This document shows positions 19,148 through 26,954 of a stretch of DNA of 64,000 nt, in pieces. The stretch's first letter is position 1. The number at the start of each line of letters is the position of its first letter. Origin of the DNA: Pseudomonas sp. Irchel s3f7. GTDB taxonomy: Bacteria > Pseudomonadota > Gammaproteobacteria > Pseudomonadales > Pseudomonadaceae. The DNA is taken from contig NZ_FYDO01000007.1 in the NCBI RefSeq assembly GCF_900187615.1, positions 143,530 through 207,529 of the forward strand, read 5' to 3'. The notes under the pieces were generated by a model. That model was not told where the DNA came from. It saw nothing but the letters and a program-made list of their open reading frames with translations, and searched no databases. The translations under genes were made by a program, and so were the position numbers.

Positions 19148-19624
19148 TTATTTTTTTGGGGGCAATGCGATCACTCGGCCGATGTAGGCGGGTGTGGGCA
19201 GGTCAGCCTGTTCGGCGACGATGGCTTGCAGCTTGCTCAATGACTGTTCACTGAACGGTGCCGATCTTGGTCCGGCGAGATCGACATGCAGCAGCATTTG
19301 CTCGTTGCCCGCCAGCGCCTTGTCATCTCCGACGAGGTGCAGGCTGTGATAGAGGTGCAGGCGTTTGCTGTCGTGGGCGATGATTTGCGTGTGCACTTCG
19401 ACGTCGGCGTCGAGCTTCACTTCGTGCAGGTAATTGAGGTGCAGTTCGAGGGTGAACAGTGAGTTGCCGCTGGCTTCGCGGCTGTTGCTGTCGAGGCCAA
19501 GGCGATCCATCAGGGCGTCGGTGGCGTAGCTGAAAATCAGCAGGTAGAAAGCGTCGCGCAGGTGGCCGTTGTAGTCGACCCAGTCGGGGATGATTCGGGT
19601 TTGGTAGGTGGTCAATGCAGGCAT
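19148..19624 (-). CDS. cdhB: betainyl-CoA thioesterase CdhB
   Basis: Hot-dog-fold thioesterase of 158 residues. The 4HBT-type active-site region DWVDYNGHLRDAFYLLIFSYATDALMD is near the N-terminus. It releases glycine betaine from betainyl-CoA, the product of CdhC. The start at 19624 (MPALTTYQTRI) has AGGA 9 nt upstream, and the longer frame reads through a REPIN and is not real. It lies between cdhA (separated by a REPIN) and the gamma-butyrobetaine hydroxylase on the same strand. Confidence 0.92.
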   Translation of the reverse strand: MPALTTYQTRIIPDWVDYNGHLRDAFYLLIFSYATDALMDRLGLDSNSREASGNSLFTLELHLNYLHEVKLDADVEVHTQIIAHDSKRLHLYHSLHLVGDDKALAGNEQMLLHVDLAGPRSAPFSEQSLSKLQAIVAEQADLPTPAYIGRVIALPPKK

Positions 19625-19650
19625 GTCATCAAATCCTGAAATCACGAAAA

Positions 19651-19744
19651 CCTGTAGGAGCCGGCTTGCTGGCGATTGCGATGTTCGCAGCGCCGAAGGG
19701 TCGGAGGATGCGCCGGCCTCATCGCTGGCAAGCCAGCTCCTACA
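19651..19744. repeat. REPIN between cdhA and cdhB
   Basis: Opposed cores GTAGGAGCCGGCTTGCTGGC and GCTGGCAAGCCAGCTCCTAC lie inside the carnitine operon. Confidence 0.9.
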
Positions 19745-19754
19745 ACGGGTACGG

Positions 19755-20720
19755 TTATTCGGCAAATGCCATCCCATGCTTCTCTTTGGTGGTCTTCACC
19801 GCCTCCAACACCGCGAGCAGGCAGTCATCACGATAGCGTTCCAGCGCCGAAATGCTGTGCTTACCCAGTTGATCGCTGGTGCCATCGACCACATCGTCGA
19901 TCAGTTTGTCCGTCAGCTCCGGTGCGGGCAGATAGGTCCACGGCAGCTGCAATGCCGGACCGAACTGTGCCATGAAGTGGCGCATGCCTGCGTCGCCGCC
20001 GGCCAGAGTGTAGGTCAGGAACGTGCCCATGAACGACCAGCGCAAACCGGCGCCAAAACGGATCGCGTCGTCGATTTCACCCGTGGTTGCCACGCCGTCG
20101 TTGACCAGGTGTAAGGCCTCGCGCCACAACGCTTCGAGCAGACGATCGGCGATGAACCCTGGCACTTCCTTGCGCACGTGCAGCGGGCGCATGCCCAGGG
20201 ATTCGTAGACTTTCATGGCCGCTTGCACCGCTTCAGGTGCGGTGTTTTTACCGCCGACCACTTCAACCAGCGGCAGCAGGTAAACCGGGTTGAACGGGTG
20301 GCCGACCACGCAGCGTTCCGGGTGTGTCGAACTCTCGTAGAACTCACTCGGCAACAGGCCCGAAGTGCTGGAGCCGATCAGCGCATTGGGTTTGGCCGCC
20401 GCGCTGATTTTGCTGTGCAGTTCCAGTTTCAGTTCAAGGCGTTCCGGGGCGCTTTCCTGAATGAAGTCTGCGTCGCGAACGCACTCTTCGATGGTGGCGA
20501 CGAAGCGCAAGCGATCCTGTGAGGCTCCGGGTGCCAGGCCTTGTTTCTCCAGCGCGCCCCAGGCATTGGCGACACGTTTGCGCAGCGCCGCTTCGGCACC
20601 GGGCGCCGGGTCCCAGGCCACCACATCCAGGCCATGGGCGAGGGCGCGGGACACCCAGCCGCTGCCGATGACACCACTGCCCAGCGCGGCGAAGGTTTTG
20701 ATTTCGGTGATGAAGGTCAT
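19755..20720 (-). CDS. cdhA: L-carnitine dehydrogenase CdhA
   Basis: NAD-dependent dehydrogenase of the 3-hydroxyacyl-CoA dehydrogenase fold that oxidises L-carnitine to 3-dehydrocarnitine. It has the Rossmann motif [11 protein letters not shown] (about residues 12-22), a central [11 protein letters not shown] and the conserved [16 protein letters not shown] choose 20720 (MTFITEIK, the usual 321 residues) because AGGA lies 7 nt upstream. The ATG at 20726 would abut the site. The operon order caiX-cdhC-cdhA-cdhB matches the order I recall from P. aeruginosa. Confidence 0.95.
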   Translation of the reverse strand: MTFITEIKTFAALGSGVIGSGWVSRALAHGLDVVAWDPAPGAEAALRKRVANAWGALEKQGLAPGASQDRLRFVATIEECVRDADFIQESAPERLELKLELHSKISAAAKPNALIGSSTSGLLPSEFYESSTHPERCVVGHPFNPVYLLPLVEVVGGKNTAPEAVQAAMKVYESLGMRPLHVRKEVPGFIADRLLEALWREALHLVNDGVATTGEIDDAIRFGAGLRWSFMGTFLTYTLAGGDAGMRHFMAQFGPALQLPWTYLPAPELTDKLIDDVVDGTSDQLGKHSISALERYRDDCLLAVLEAVKTTKEKHGMAFAE

Positions 20721-20750
20721 GGTCATTTCCTGAAAATTTCGGTGTTCGAT

Positions 20751-20842
20751 GTAGGAGCCGGCTTGCTGGCGAAGACGGTATTCCCGTCACGGAAAATGTG
20801 GCGGATGTACTGGCCTCATCGCCAGCAAGCCGGCTCCTACAG
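20751..20842. repeat. REPIN between cdhC and cdhA
   Basis: Opposed REP cores of the GTAGGAGCCGGCTTGCTGGC type. Confidence 0.9.
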
Positions 20843-20853
20843 GGGAGTAGGGG

Positions 20854-21741
20854 TTAGCCGCGTTGGGTCAGGCCCATTTTCTTGCGGCCTTCAGCCGGGG
20901 TCAGGACGCGGGCGCCGAGGCGGCTGAGGATTTCGGTGGCGCGCTCGACCAATTGGCCGTTGGTCGCCAACACACCCTTGTCCAGCCACAGGTTGTCTTC
21001 CAGACCGACCCGCACGTTGCCGCCCAGCAGCACCGCTTGCGCCGCCATCGGCATCTGCATGCGACCGATGCCGAAACCCGCCCACACCGCATCGGCGGGC
21101 AAGTTGTCGACCATGGCCTTCATGGTGGTGGTGTCCGCCGGCGCGCCCCACGGAATGCCCAGGCACAGCTGAAACAGCGGGTTGTCGAGCAGGCCTTCCT
21201 TGATCATCTGTTTGGCGAACCACAGGTGACCGGTGTCGAAGATTTCCAGCTCGGCTTTTACGCCCAGCTCTTGAATGCGTTTGGCGCCAGCCCGCAGTTG
21301 CGCCGGGGTGGACACGTAAATGGTGTCGCCATCGCCGAAGTTCAGGGTGCCGCAGTCGAGGGTGCAGATTTCCGGCAGCAGTTCTTCGACGTGGGCCAAG
21401 CGGGTGAGCGGGCCGACCAGGTCGGTGTTCGGACCGAATTCCATCGGGTTCTCGCCAGCACCGATTTCCAGGTCGCCGCCCATGCCGGCGGTCAGGTTGA
21501 CGATGATGTCCACGTCCGCCTCGCGGATACGCTCCATCACTTCGCGGTACAGCGCCACATCACGACTGAACTTGCCGGTTTGCGGGTCGCGAACGTGGCA
21601 GTGCACCACGGTGGCGCCGGCCTTCGCGGCTTCCACGGCAGCGGCGGCGATCTGTTTCGGGGTGACCGGCACATGTGGGCTTCTGGCGGTCGTGTCGCCA
21701 GCACCGGTGAGTGCGCAGGTGATGATGACGTCGTGGTTCAT
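20854..21741 (-). CDS. cdhC: 3-dehydrocarnitine:acetyl-CoA trimethylamine transferase CdhC (BKACE family)
   Basis: Member of the beta-keto acid cleavage enzyme family (formerly DUF849), 295 residues. It uses 3-dehydrocarnitine and acetyl-CoA to give betainyl-CoA and acetoacetate. Family motifs are visible: the N-terminal [13 protein letters not shown], the metal-binding [14 protein letters not shown] (HxH) and a C-terminal [14 protein letters not shown] with the conserved Glu. The ATG at 21741 has AGGAAA upstream. It sits between caiX and cdhA. Confidence 0.95.
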   Translation of the reverse strand: MNHDVIITCALTGAGDTTARSPHVPVTPKQIAAAAVEAAKAGATVVHCHVRDPQTGKFSRDVALYREVMERIREADVDIIVNLTAGMGGDLEIGAGENPMEFGPNTDLVGPLTRLAHVEELLPEICTLDCGTLNFGDGDTIYVSTPAQLRAGAKRIQELGVKAELEIFDTGHLWFAKQMIKEGLLDNPLFQLCLGIPWGAPADTTTMKAMVDNLPADAVWAGFGIGRMQMPMAAQAVLLGGNVRVGLEDNLWLDKGVLATNGQLVERATEILSRLGARVLTPAEGRKKMGLTQRG

Positions 21742-21772
21742 TTGGCGGTTTCCTTCAGGCGTGTGGGGCCCG

Positions 21773-21796
21773 TTCGCAGCCCGGTCGGGCTGCGAA
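21773..21796. terminator. intercistronic hairpin after caiX
   Basis: TTCGCAGCCC and GGGCTGCGAA form a perfect 10-bp stem with a GGTC loop directly behind the caiX stop. No T run follows, so its likely role is mRNA protection or partial termination, as at cbcX. Confidence 0.65.
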
Positions 21797-21815
21797 TCGG
21801 TGATTCAATCAGGGT

Positions 21816-22760
21816 TTATTTGCTGGTCAGTTTCAGGTTTTCCGCAGCCGGTTTGCCGTCGAAGGTGGTGACGCCTTCGAGCCAGCGTTGCTTGTCCTGC
21901 GGGTGATCCTTGAGCCATTGCCTGGCCGACTCGAAGGCGTCCTTGTGATCGAGCAGCGGCTGCATCATCCGGCTCTCGTCTTCGGCGGTGTAGGTCAGGT
22001 TGCTCAGCAGGCGGCCGATGTTCGGGCACTGCTCGGCGTACTTCGGCGCGGTGACGGTCCAGACCGTGGCCATGCCTTCGTTCGGGCCGAGGGCGTCTTC
22101 ACTGCCGGTGAGGTACGTCATTTGCACGTTGACGTTCATCGGGTGCGGTGCCCAGCCGAAGAACACCACGGCTTCGTTGCGGCGCACGGCGCGGTCCACG
22201 GCGGCGAGCATGCCGGCTTCGCTGGATTCGACCAGCTGGAATTTGCCGAGGCCGAACTGGTTCTTCGCGATCATTGCCTTGATCTGGGTATTGGCGCCCG
22301 AGCCAGGTTCGATACCGTAGATCTTGCCGCCCAGTTCTTTTTCGAACTTGGCGATATCGGCGAAGGTTTTCAGGCCCTTGTCGGCAAGGTAGGTCGGTAC
22401 GGCGAGGGTGGCGCGGGCGTCTTTGAGGCTTGGGGCTTCAAGCACCTTGACCTGGTTGGCGTCGACGAACGGGGTGATGGTCTGGGTCATCAGCGGGTTC
22501 CAGTAACCCAGGAACAGGTCCAGACGCTGGTCGCGGATCCCGGCGAAGATGATTTGCTGGGAGGCGCTGGTTTGTTTGGTGTTATAGCCGAGGCCATCGA
22601 GCAATACCTGGGTCATCGCGCTGGTCGCGATCACGTCGGTCCAGTTCACTACACCCATGCGCACGTTCTGGCACGCGGCGGGTTCGGCGGCCATGACACT
22701 GGCGCTCAGAAAAGCGGTACCACTGAGTGCAAGAACACAGCTGCTGATCAGTCGTTTCAT
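21816..22760 (-). CDS. caiX: carnitine-binding periplasmic protein CaiX
   Basis: Quaternary-amine binding protein of 314 residues, paralogous to CbcX. It has a signal peptide ending VMAAEPAAC and the same cage segments (NWTDVIATSAMTQ, LGYWNPLMTQTI, GWAPHPMNVNV). A GAGGAA site precedes the ATG at 22760. No permease or ATPase gene accompanies it. In P. aeruginosa CaiX delivers carnitine to the CbcWV core, and the absence of a second core here fits that. It is the first gene of the carnitine operon and divergent from cdhR. Confidence 0.92.
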   Translation of the reverse strand: MKRLISSCVLALSGTAFLSASVMAAEPAACQNVRMGVVNWTDVIATSAMTQVLLDGLGYNTKQTSASQQIIFAGIRDQRLDLFLGYWNPLMTQTITPFVDANQVKVLEAPSLKDARATLAVPTYLADKGLKTFADIAKFEKELGGKIYGIEPGSGANTQIKAMIAKNQFGLGKFQLVESSEAGMLAAVDRAVRRNEAVVFFGWAPHPMNVNVQMTYLTGSEDALGPNEGMATVWTVTAPKYAEQCPNIGRLLSNLTYTAEDESRMMQPLLDHKDAFESARQWLKDHPQDKQRWLEGVTTFDGKPAAENLKLTSK

Positions 22761-22850
22761 TCTCAGGTTCCTCGGCAGTTCGTTTATTGTGAGTTCCGGT
22801 GTCTGATGCGCCGGTGATGACACGTTACGCAGCAAATCAGCCGTGAAAGC

Positions 22851-22885
22851 GCACTGCGGCGACCAGCACTTGCACTGCGGCGACC
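22851..22885 (-). promoter_or_regulatory. direct repeat, candidate CdhR/GbdR site
   Basis: GCACTGCGGCGACC occurs twice, identically, at 22851 and 22872, exactly 21 bp apart, midway between divergent caiX and cdhR. On the minus strand it reads GGTCGCCGCAGTGC, close to the cbcX repeat (GGTCGCATCCAGTG). Confidence 0.72.
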
Positions 22886-22983
22886 TACGCTCTTGAATGC
22901 CGCGGGCAAGTGGCGTATCAACATCCCTACTGCCCGCCCTCTTGTTACCTGGCCTCTTGTTACCTGCTAAGCGAGTGCGCTCC

Positions 22984-23928
22984 ATGTCCCAGGATTTCTA
23001 CTTCTTGTTGATGCCGGGCTTCTCGGCCATTGGCTTTATTTCGGCCATCGAGCCGCTGCGGGTCGCCAATCGCTTTCGCGGCGAGCTCTATCGCTGGCAT
23101 GTGTTGAGTGCAGACGGCGGCGCGGTGCTGGCCAGTAACGGGATGTCGGTCAACGCCGATGCGGCGCTGGAGCCGTTGAAGAAAGGGGCGACGCTGCTGG
23201 TGGTCGCCGGGTTCGAACCGCTGAAGTTCGCGACCCCGGCGCTGGAGCATTGGCTGCGGCGGCTGGACAACGAAGGTGTAACCCTCGGCGCCATCGACAC
23301 CGGCAGCTTCATCCTCGCCGAGGCGGGTCTGCTCGACGGGCATCGCCTGACCCTGCACTGGGAAGCCATCGACGCGTTCAAGGAATCTTATCCGCAGCTC
23401 AGCGTCACCCAGGAGCTGTTCGAAATCGACCGTCGGCGCATCACCTCTGCCGGTGGTACCGCTTCCATCGATTTGATGTTGGATTTGATCGCCCAGGCCC
23501 ACGGTGCGGAACTGGCGATCCAGGTCAGTGAACAGTTCGTGCTCGGCCGTATTCGCCCGCGCAAGGACCACCAGCGCATGGAAGTCGCCACACGTTATGG
23601 CATCAGAAACAAGAAACTGGTGCAGGTGATCGGCGAGATGGAGCAGCACAGCGAACCGCCGCTGAGTACGCTGGAATTGGCGGAATCGATCAAGGTGACG
23701 CGGCGACAGCTGGAGCGATTGTTTCGGTTGCACCTGAACGACACACCGAGCAATTTCTACCTGCGGTTACGCCTGGAAAAGGCGCGGCAGTTGCTGCGTC
23801 AGACCGACATGAGTGTGCTGGAAGTGAGCATTGCCTGTGGCTTTGAATCGCCGTCGTATTTCACCCGCAGTTATCGGGCGAAGTATGAGCGCTGTCCACG
23901 GGAAGATCGGCGTACCGCAAAAGCATGA
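22984..23928 (+). CDS. cdhR: carnitine-responsive activator CdhR
   Basis: AraC-family activator of 314 residues with the same layout as GbdR. The class-I amidotransferase-like sensor domain comes first (about residues 5-175; AIDTGSFILAEAG in place of the Cys-containing elbow of GbdR). It is followed by the AraC DNA-binding domain (about 205-305: LAESIKVTRRQLERLFRLHL, MSVLEVSIACGFESPSYFTRSYRAKY). It activates carnitine catabolism in P. aeruginosa. The start MSQDFYFLLMPGFS at 22984 is preferred by family alignment. The ribosome site is weak. Confidence 0.92.
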   Translation: MSQDFYFLLMPGFSAIGFISAIEPLRVANRFRGELYRWHVLSADGGAVLASNGMSVNADAALEPLKKGATLLVVAGFEPLKFATPALEHWLRRLDNEGVTLGAIDTGSFILAEAGLLDGHRLTLHWEAIDAFKESYPQLSVTQELFEIDRRRITSAGGTASIDLMLDLIAQAHGAELAIQVSEQFVLGRIRPRKDHQRMEVATRYGIRNKKLVQVIGEMEQHSEPPLSTLELAESIKVTRRQLERLFRLHLNDTPSNFYLRLRLEKARQLLRQTDMSVLEVSIACGFESPSYFTRSYRAKYERCPREDRRTAKA

Positions 23929-23940
23929 TCAATTGAGAGC

Positions 23941-24027
23941 CCTGTAGGAGCTGGCTTGCCAGCGATGGCATTCTCAAGATCACCACGATGCCCATGGCCT
24001 CATCGCCAGCAAGCCGGCTCCTACAGG
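23941..24027. repeat. REPIN between cdhR and the DUF3010 gene
   Basis: Opposed REP cores lie between convergent genes. The right arm is followed by a short T run (GGTGTTTTTAC), so it may help terminate cdhR. Confidence 0.88.
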
Positions 24028-24036
24028 GCGGTGTTT

Positions 24037-24453
24037 TTACTTTTTCATCAGTGCAGAGCAGGCTGCTTTGTAAGCCTCATGCTGATACTTGTTCAGCGTC
24101 CCCGGCAGCTCGAAGTTGTGCTTTTTGGCCTGGGCATTGATCGTCTGCGGCGACAGCAACGTCACCTCACAATTTTCCAGCAACTGGAAAACCCCTTCGA
24201 TCTTGAACGTCGTCGGCCCGCCCGCGAACTCGCCTTTCTTGCTGCGCTTCTTGATCACAATACGATCAACGGAGTTCTCACGCACAAACGACGCAACCTG
24301 AGCCGCAAACACTTTGACGTTGGCGGCCTCGTCGTCATCGTCCAGGGCAATTTTCTTGGTGTTGAGGGCGACGTGACTCAGGGCCGTACCGTCGAGGGAT
24401 GCTACGGCGATGATCGCTTCGCTGCCTTTGATTTCGATGCCGCAGACTTTCAT
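24037..24453 (-). CDS. DUF3010 family protein
   Basis: This 138-residue protein begins MKVCGIEIKGSEAIIAVASLDG, an RNase H/actin-like beta-hairpin start, and matches my memory of the DUF3010 family (conserved IKKRSKKGEFAGGPTTFKIEGV). AGGA lies before the ATG. The biochemical role of the family is not known to me. It is followed upstream on the same strand by a small HTH protein, 33 bp away, and may share its transcript. Confidence 0.8.
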   Translation of the reverse strand: MKVCGIEIKGSEAIIAVASLDGTALSHVALNTKKIALDDDDEAANVKVFAAQVASFVRENSVDRIVIKKRSKKGEFAGGPTTFKIEGVFQLLENCEVTLLSPQTINAQAKKHNFELPGTLNKYQHEAYKAACSALMKK

Positions 24454-24486
24454 GTCGAATCCTTTTACTGGCTGATGGCGTGCAGC

Positions 24487-24708
24487 TTACAGCTCAAGTT
24501 GACTGGCGGTGATGCCAAACGCCGCGGCGATTTTTTCGCGTGTGGCTTTGCGGGGCTTGGCGACTGTTTCCTGTTGGGCGAAGGCCGGTTGAGAAATGCC
24601 CATGCGTTTGGCTACTTCATCTTGGGTAAGGTTCAAGTGTTCTCGCCAGGCGCGTACCGGTAGAGCTCCGTCAACAATGCGGCTGACAACTTCGTGAGGG
24701 ATCATCAT
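24487..24708 (-). CDS. small XRE/Cro-type HTH protein (antitoxin-like)
   Basis: A 73-residue protein that is almost entirely one HTH_3 domain: LNLTQDEVAKRMGISQPAFAQQE (about residues 27-49) and then KATREKIAAAFGITASQLEL. This resembles HigA/MqsA-type antitoxin DNA-binding domains. The start at 24708 has GGATGG 5 nt upstream. The ATG at 24717 overlaps that site. No toxin-like gene lies on either side, so it is an orphan regulator or an orphan antitoxin. Confidence 0.8.
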   Translation of the reverse strand: MMIPHEVVSRIVDGALPVRAWREHLNLTQDEVAKRMGISQPAFAQQETVAKPRKATREKIAAAFGITASQLEL

Positions 24709-24726
24709 GTTTTCCATCCTTTGTAT

Positions 24727-25128
24727 TTACTCCTGCCCAATCGACTCCAAAAACTCCGACCGCTCGTCACTCATTCGCGCCACGCAATCGTTCTGCGCAA
24801 TGGTGAATGCTTTGCTGCCGGCCGTGGCGGGAAAGGCTTCTACGGCGCAATCGGCATCGCGGGTTTTCAGCCATTGGGCCTGGGCGGTCTTGATCCTGGC
24901 GGTGATGTCGGTCAGTTGCGACGGGTTCTTGCCGTAGAGCGACTGCATGCGCTCGTTCAGGCTTTTGAGGTTTTCGCTCAGCAGGTCTTCGGCGGTGGTT
25001 TTGCTGAAGACCGAGCATTCCAGGGTCTGGATGTCGTTTTCGACTTTGTCGCAGGGGTTGTCGTCGGACTCCTCCGCTGCGTGTACGCCGGTCGCAATCA
25101 GTGCCAAAGCCAGGAAGATGGATTTCAT
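24727..25128 (-). CDS. secreted LprI/DUF1311-type protein (putative lysozyme inhibitor)
   Basis: 133 residues with a clear signal peptide (MKSIFLALALIATGVHA). The mature part has four well-spaced cysteines (NPCDK, LECSV, ADCAVE, NDCVARM) and the helical pattern of the LprI N-terminal domain (lysozyme-inhibitor family). The start at 25128 is set by the signal peptide. The ribosome site is weak. It probably acts in the periplasm. It diverges from the dgc operon. Confidence 0.8.
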   Translation of the reverse strand: MKSIFLALALIATGVHAAEESDDNPCDKVENDIQTLECSVFSKTTAEDLLSENLKSLNERMQSLYGKNPSQLTDITARIKTAQAQWLKTRDADCAVEAFPATAGSKAFTIAQNDCVARMSDERSEFLESIGQE

Positions 25129-25191
25129 TGAGGTCGCCGCTCTATTCCAGTGATGCGACGAATTCTGGCTCAAGCGGACGGCCTTGAACAG

Positions 25192-25232
25192 GTCGCGGAT
25201 TGTGCCTGGCGACGCCCCTTTGTCGCGGATTG
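25192..25232 (+). promoter_or_regulatory. direct repeat upstream of the dgc operon
   Basis: GTCGCGGATTG occurs twice, identically (25192 and 25222), 30 bp apart, with an inverted GGCGAC between them. It lies 120-160 bp upstream of the operon's first ATG. The GTCGC start matches the repeats at cbcX, caiX and gbcA/B, so GbdR binding is likely. Confidence 0.6.
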
Positions 25233-25352
25233 ACGCTTTCGGCAATTCCCCTGTCGTTTTTGCACCCGGCTGCCCCGGTGCGCAGGCATATGCTGGCCCC
25301 AAAGCGCCGGCAGACGATTCGGCGCATGAATCGCTAATAAGGGGACAGCCTG

Positions 25353-26330
25353 ATGAGCCCAGCCGAATTGCACGCCGACAGCATCGTTATCGACGGGCTG
25401 ATTATCGCCAAGTGGAACCGTGAACTGTTCGAAGACATGCGCAAGGGCGGTTTGACGGCGGCCAACTGCACCGTTTCGGTGTGGGAGGGCTTTCAGGCCA
25501 CCGTCAATAACATCGCCGCCAGCCAGAAACTGATCCGCGAGAACGGCGACCTGGTGATGCCGGTGCGCACCACCGCCGACATCCGCAAGGCCAAGGAACT
25601 GGGCAAGACCGGCATCCTCTTCGGCTTCCAGAATGCCCACGCCTATGAAGACCAGATCGGCTATGTCGAGGTGTTCAAGCAGCTGGGCGTCGGCATTGTG
25701 CAGATGTGCTACAACACCCAGAACCTGGTCGGCACCGGTTGCTACGAACGTGATGGCGGCCTGTCGGGTTTCGGTCGCGAAATCGTCGCCGAGATGAACC
25801 GGGTTGGCGTCATGTGCGACCTGTCCCACGTCGGCTCCAAGACCTCCGAAGAAGTCATCCTCGAATCGAAAAAACCGGTCTGCTATTCCCACTGCCTGCC
25901 GTCGGGGCTCAAAGAGCACCCGCGCAACAAGTCCGATGAAGAGCTGAAGTTCATTGCCGACCACGGCGGTTTTGTCGGCGTGACCATGTTCGCGCCATTC
26001 CTGGCCAAAGGCATCGATTCGACCATCGACGATTACGCCGAGGCCATCGAGTACGTGATGAACATCGTTGGCGAAGACGCCATCGGCATCGGCACCGATT
26101 TCACCCAGGGCCATGGCCAGGACTTCTTCGAATACCTGACCCACGACAAGGGCTACGCCCGCCGCCTGACCAGCTTCGGCAAGATCATCAACCCACTGGG
26201 CATCCGCACCGTGGGCGAGTTCCCGAACCTTACCGAGACTTTGCTCAAGCGTGGCCACCCTGAGCGCGTGGTGCGCAAGATCATGGGCGAGAACTGGGTC
26301 AATGTCCTCAAGGACGTCTGGGGCGAGTAA
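25353..26330 (+). CDS. membrane-dipeptidase-like hydrolase of the dgc operon
   Basis: Peptidase M19 (renal dipeptidase) family protein of 325 residues. Visible signatures are the start ADSIVIDGL, the metal-site region VMCDLSHVG, and the late IGIGTDFTQGHG with the conserved Asp. Compared with classical M19 enzymes the first His-x-Asp pair near the N-terminus is replaced by IDGLIIAKWN, so the metal site may be altered. An AAGGGG site precedes the ATG at 25353. It is the first gene of the dimethylglycine operon, matching the PA5396 position. Its role in demethylation is not established. Confidence 0.88.
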   Translation: MSPAELHADSIVIDGLIIAKWNRELFEDMRKGGLTAANCTVSVWEGFQATVNNIAASQKLIRENGDLVMPVRTTADIRKAKELGKTGILFGFQNAHAYEDQIGYVEVFKQLGVGIVQMCYNTQNLVGTGCYERDGGLSGFGREIVAEMNRVGVMCDLSHVGSKTSEEVILESKKPVCYSHCLPSGLKEHPRNKSDEELKFIADHGGFVGVTMFAPFLAKGIDSTIDDYAEAIEYVMNIVGEDAIGIGTDFTQGHGQDFFEYLTHDKGYARRLTSFGKIINPLGIRTVGEFPNLTETLLKRGHPERVVRKIMGENWVNVLKDVWGE

Positions 26331-26408
26331 GCCGCCGCACTTCTGAATCCTTTCCTGCGGCCGTCCGCGCCGCAGGCAACACAACGAATTTTCTGGAGTT
26401 AAGTTTCC

Positions 26409-26939
26409 ATGGCCAAGATCGCCCCGCAATTGCCAATCGAAGTCGACAGCGAAACCGGTGTCTGGACCTCCGATGCCCTGCCGATGCTGTACGTGCCGCG
26501 CCATTTTTTCGTCAACAATCACATGGGCATCGAGGAAGTGCTGGGCGCCGACGCCTATGCCGAAATCCTCTACAAGGCCGGCTACAAATCCGCCTGGCAC
26601 TGGTGTGAAAAAGAAGCCGAATGCCATGGCCTGGAAGGCGTCGCGGTGTTCGAGCACTACATGAAGCGCTTGTCGCAACGCGGCTGGGGCTTGTTCAAGA
26701 TCCAGGACATCGACCTCGACAAAGGCACCGCCAGCGTCAAGCTCGAACACTCGGCGTTCGTCTACGTGTACGGCAAGGTCGGGCGCAAGGTCGACTATAT
26801 GTTCACTGGCTGGTTTGCCGGTGCGATGGATCAGATTCTCCAGGCCCGTGGCAGCAAGATTCGCACCGTCGCCGAGCAAGTCTACGGTGGCTCCGAAGAA
26901 GGCCACGACGACGGCTTGTTCACCGTCAAGCCGTTGTAA
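26409..26939 (+). CDS. DUF5943 domain protein of the dgc operon
   Basis: A 176-residue cytoplasmic protein starting MAKIAPQLPIEVDSETGVWTSD. It has CEKEAECHGLEGVAVFEHYMKRLSQRGWG in the middle, reminiscent of the 4-vinyl-reductase (V4R)-like fold. No catalytic motif is obvious. It ends 15 bp before dgcA, and a GGAG site lies 10 nt before its ATG. The same gene precedes dgcA in P. aeruginosa (PA5397). Its function is unknown, but it is conserved with the demethylase. Confidence 0.85.
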   Translation: MAKIAPQLPIEVDSETGVWTSDALPMLYVPRHFFVNNHMGIEEVLGADAYAEILYKAGYKSAWHWCEKEAECHGLEGVAVFEHYMKRLSQRGWGLFKIQDIDLDKGTASVKLEHSAFVYVYGKVGRKVDYMFTGWFAGAMDQILQARGSKIRTVAEQVYGGSEEGHDDGLFTVKPL

Positions 26940-26954
26940 GTCGAGGAACCCGCC

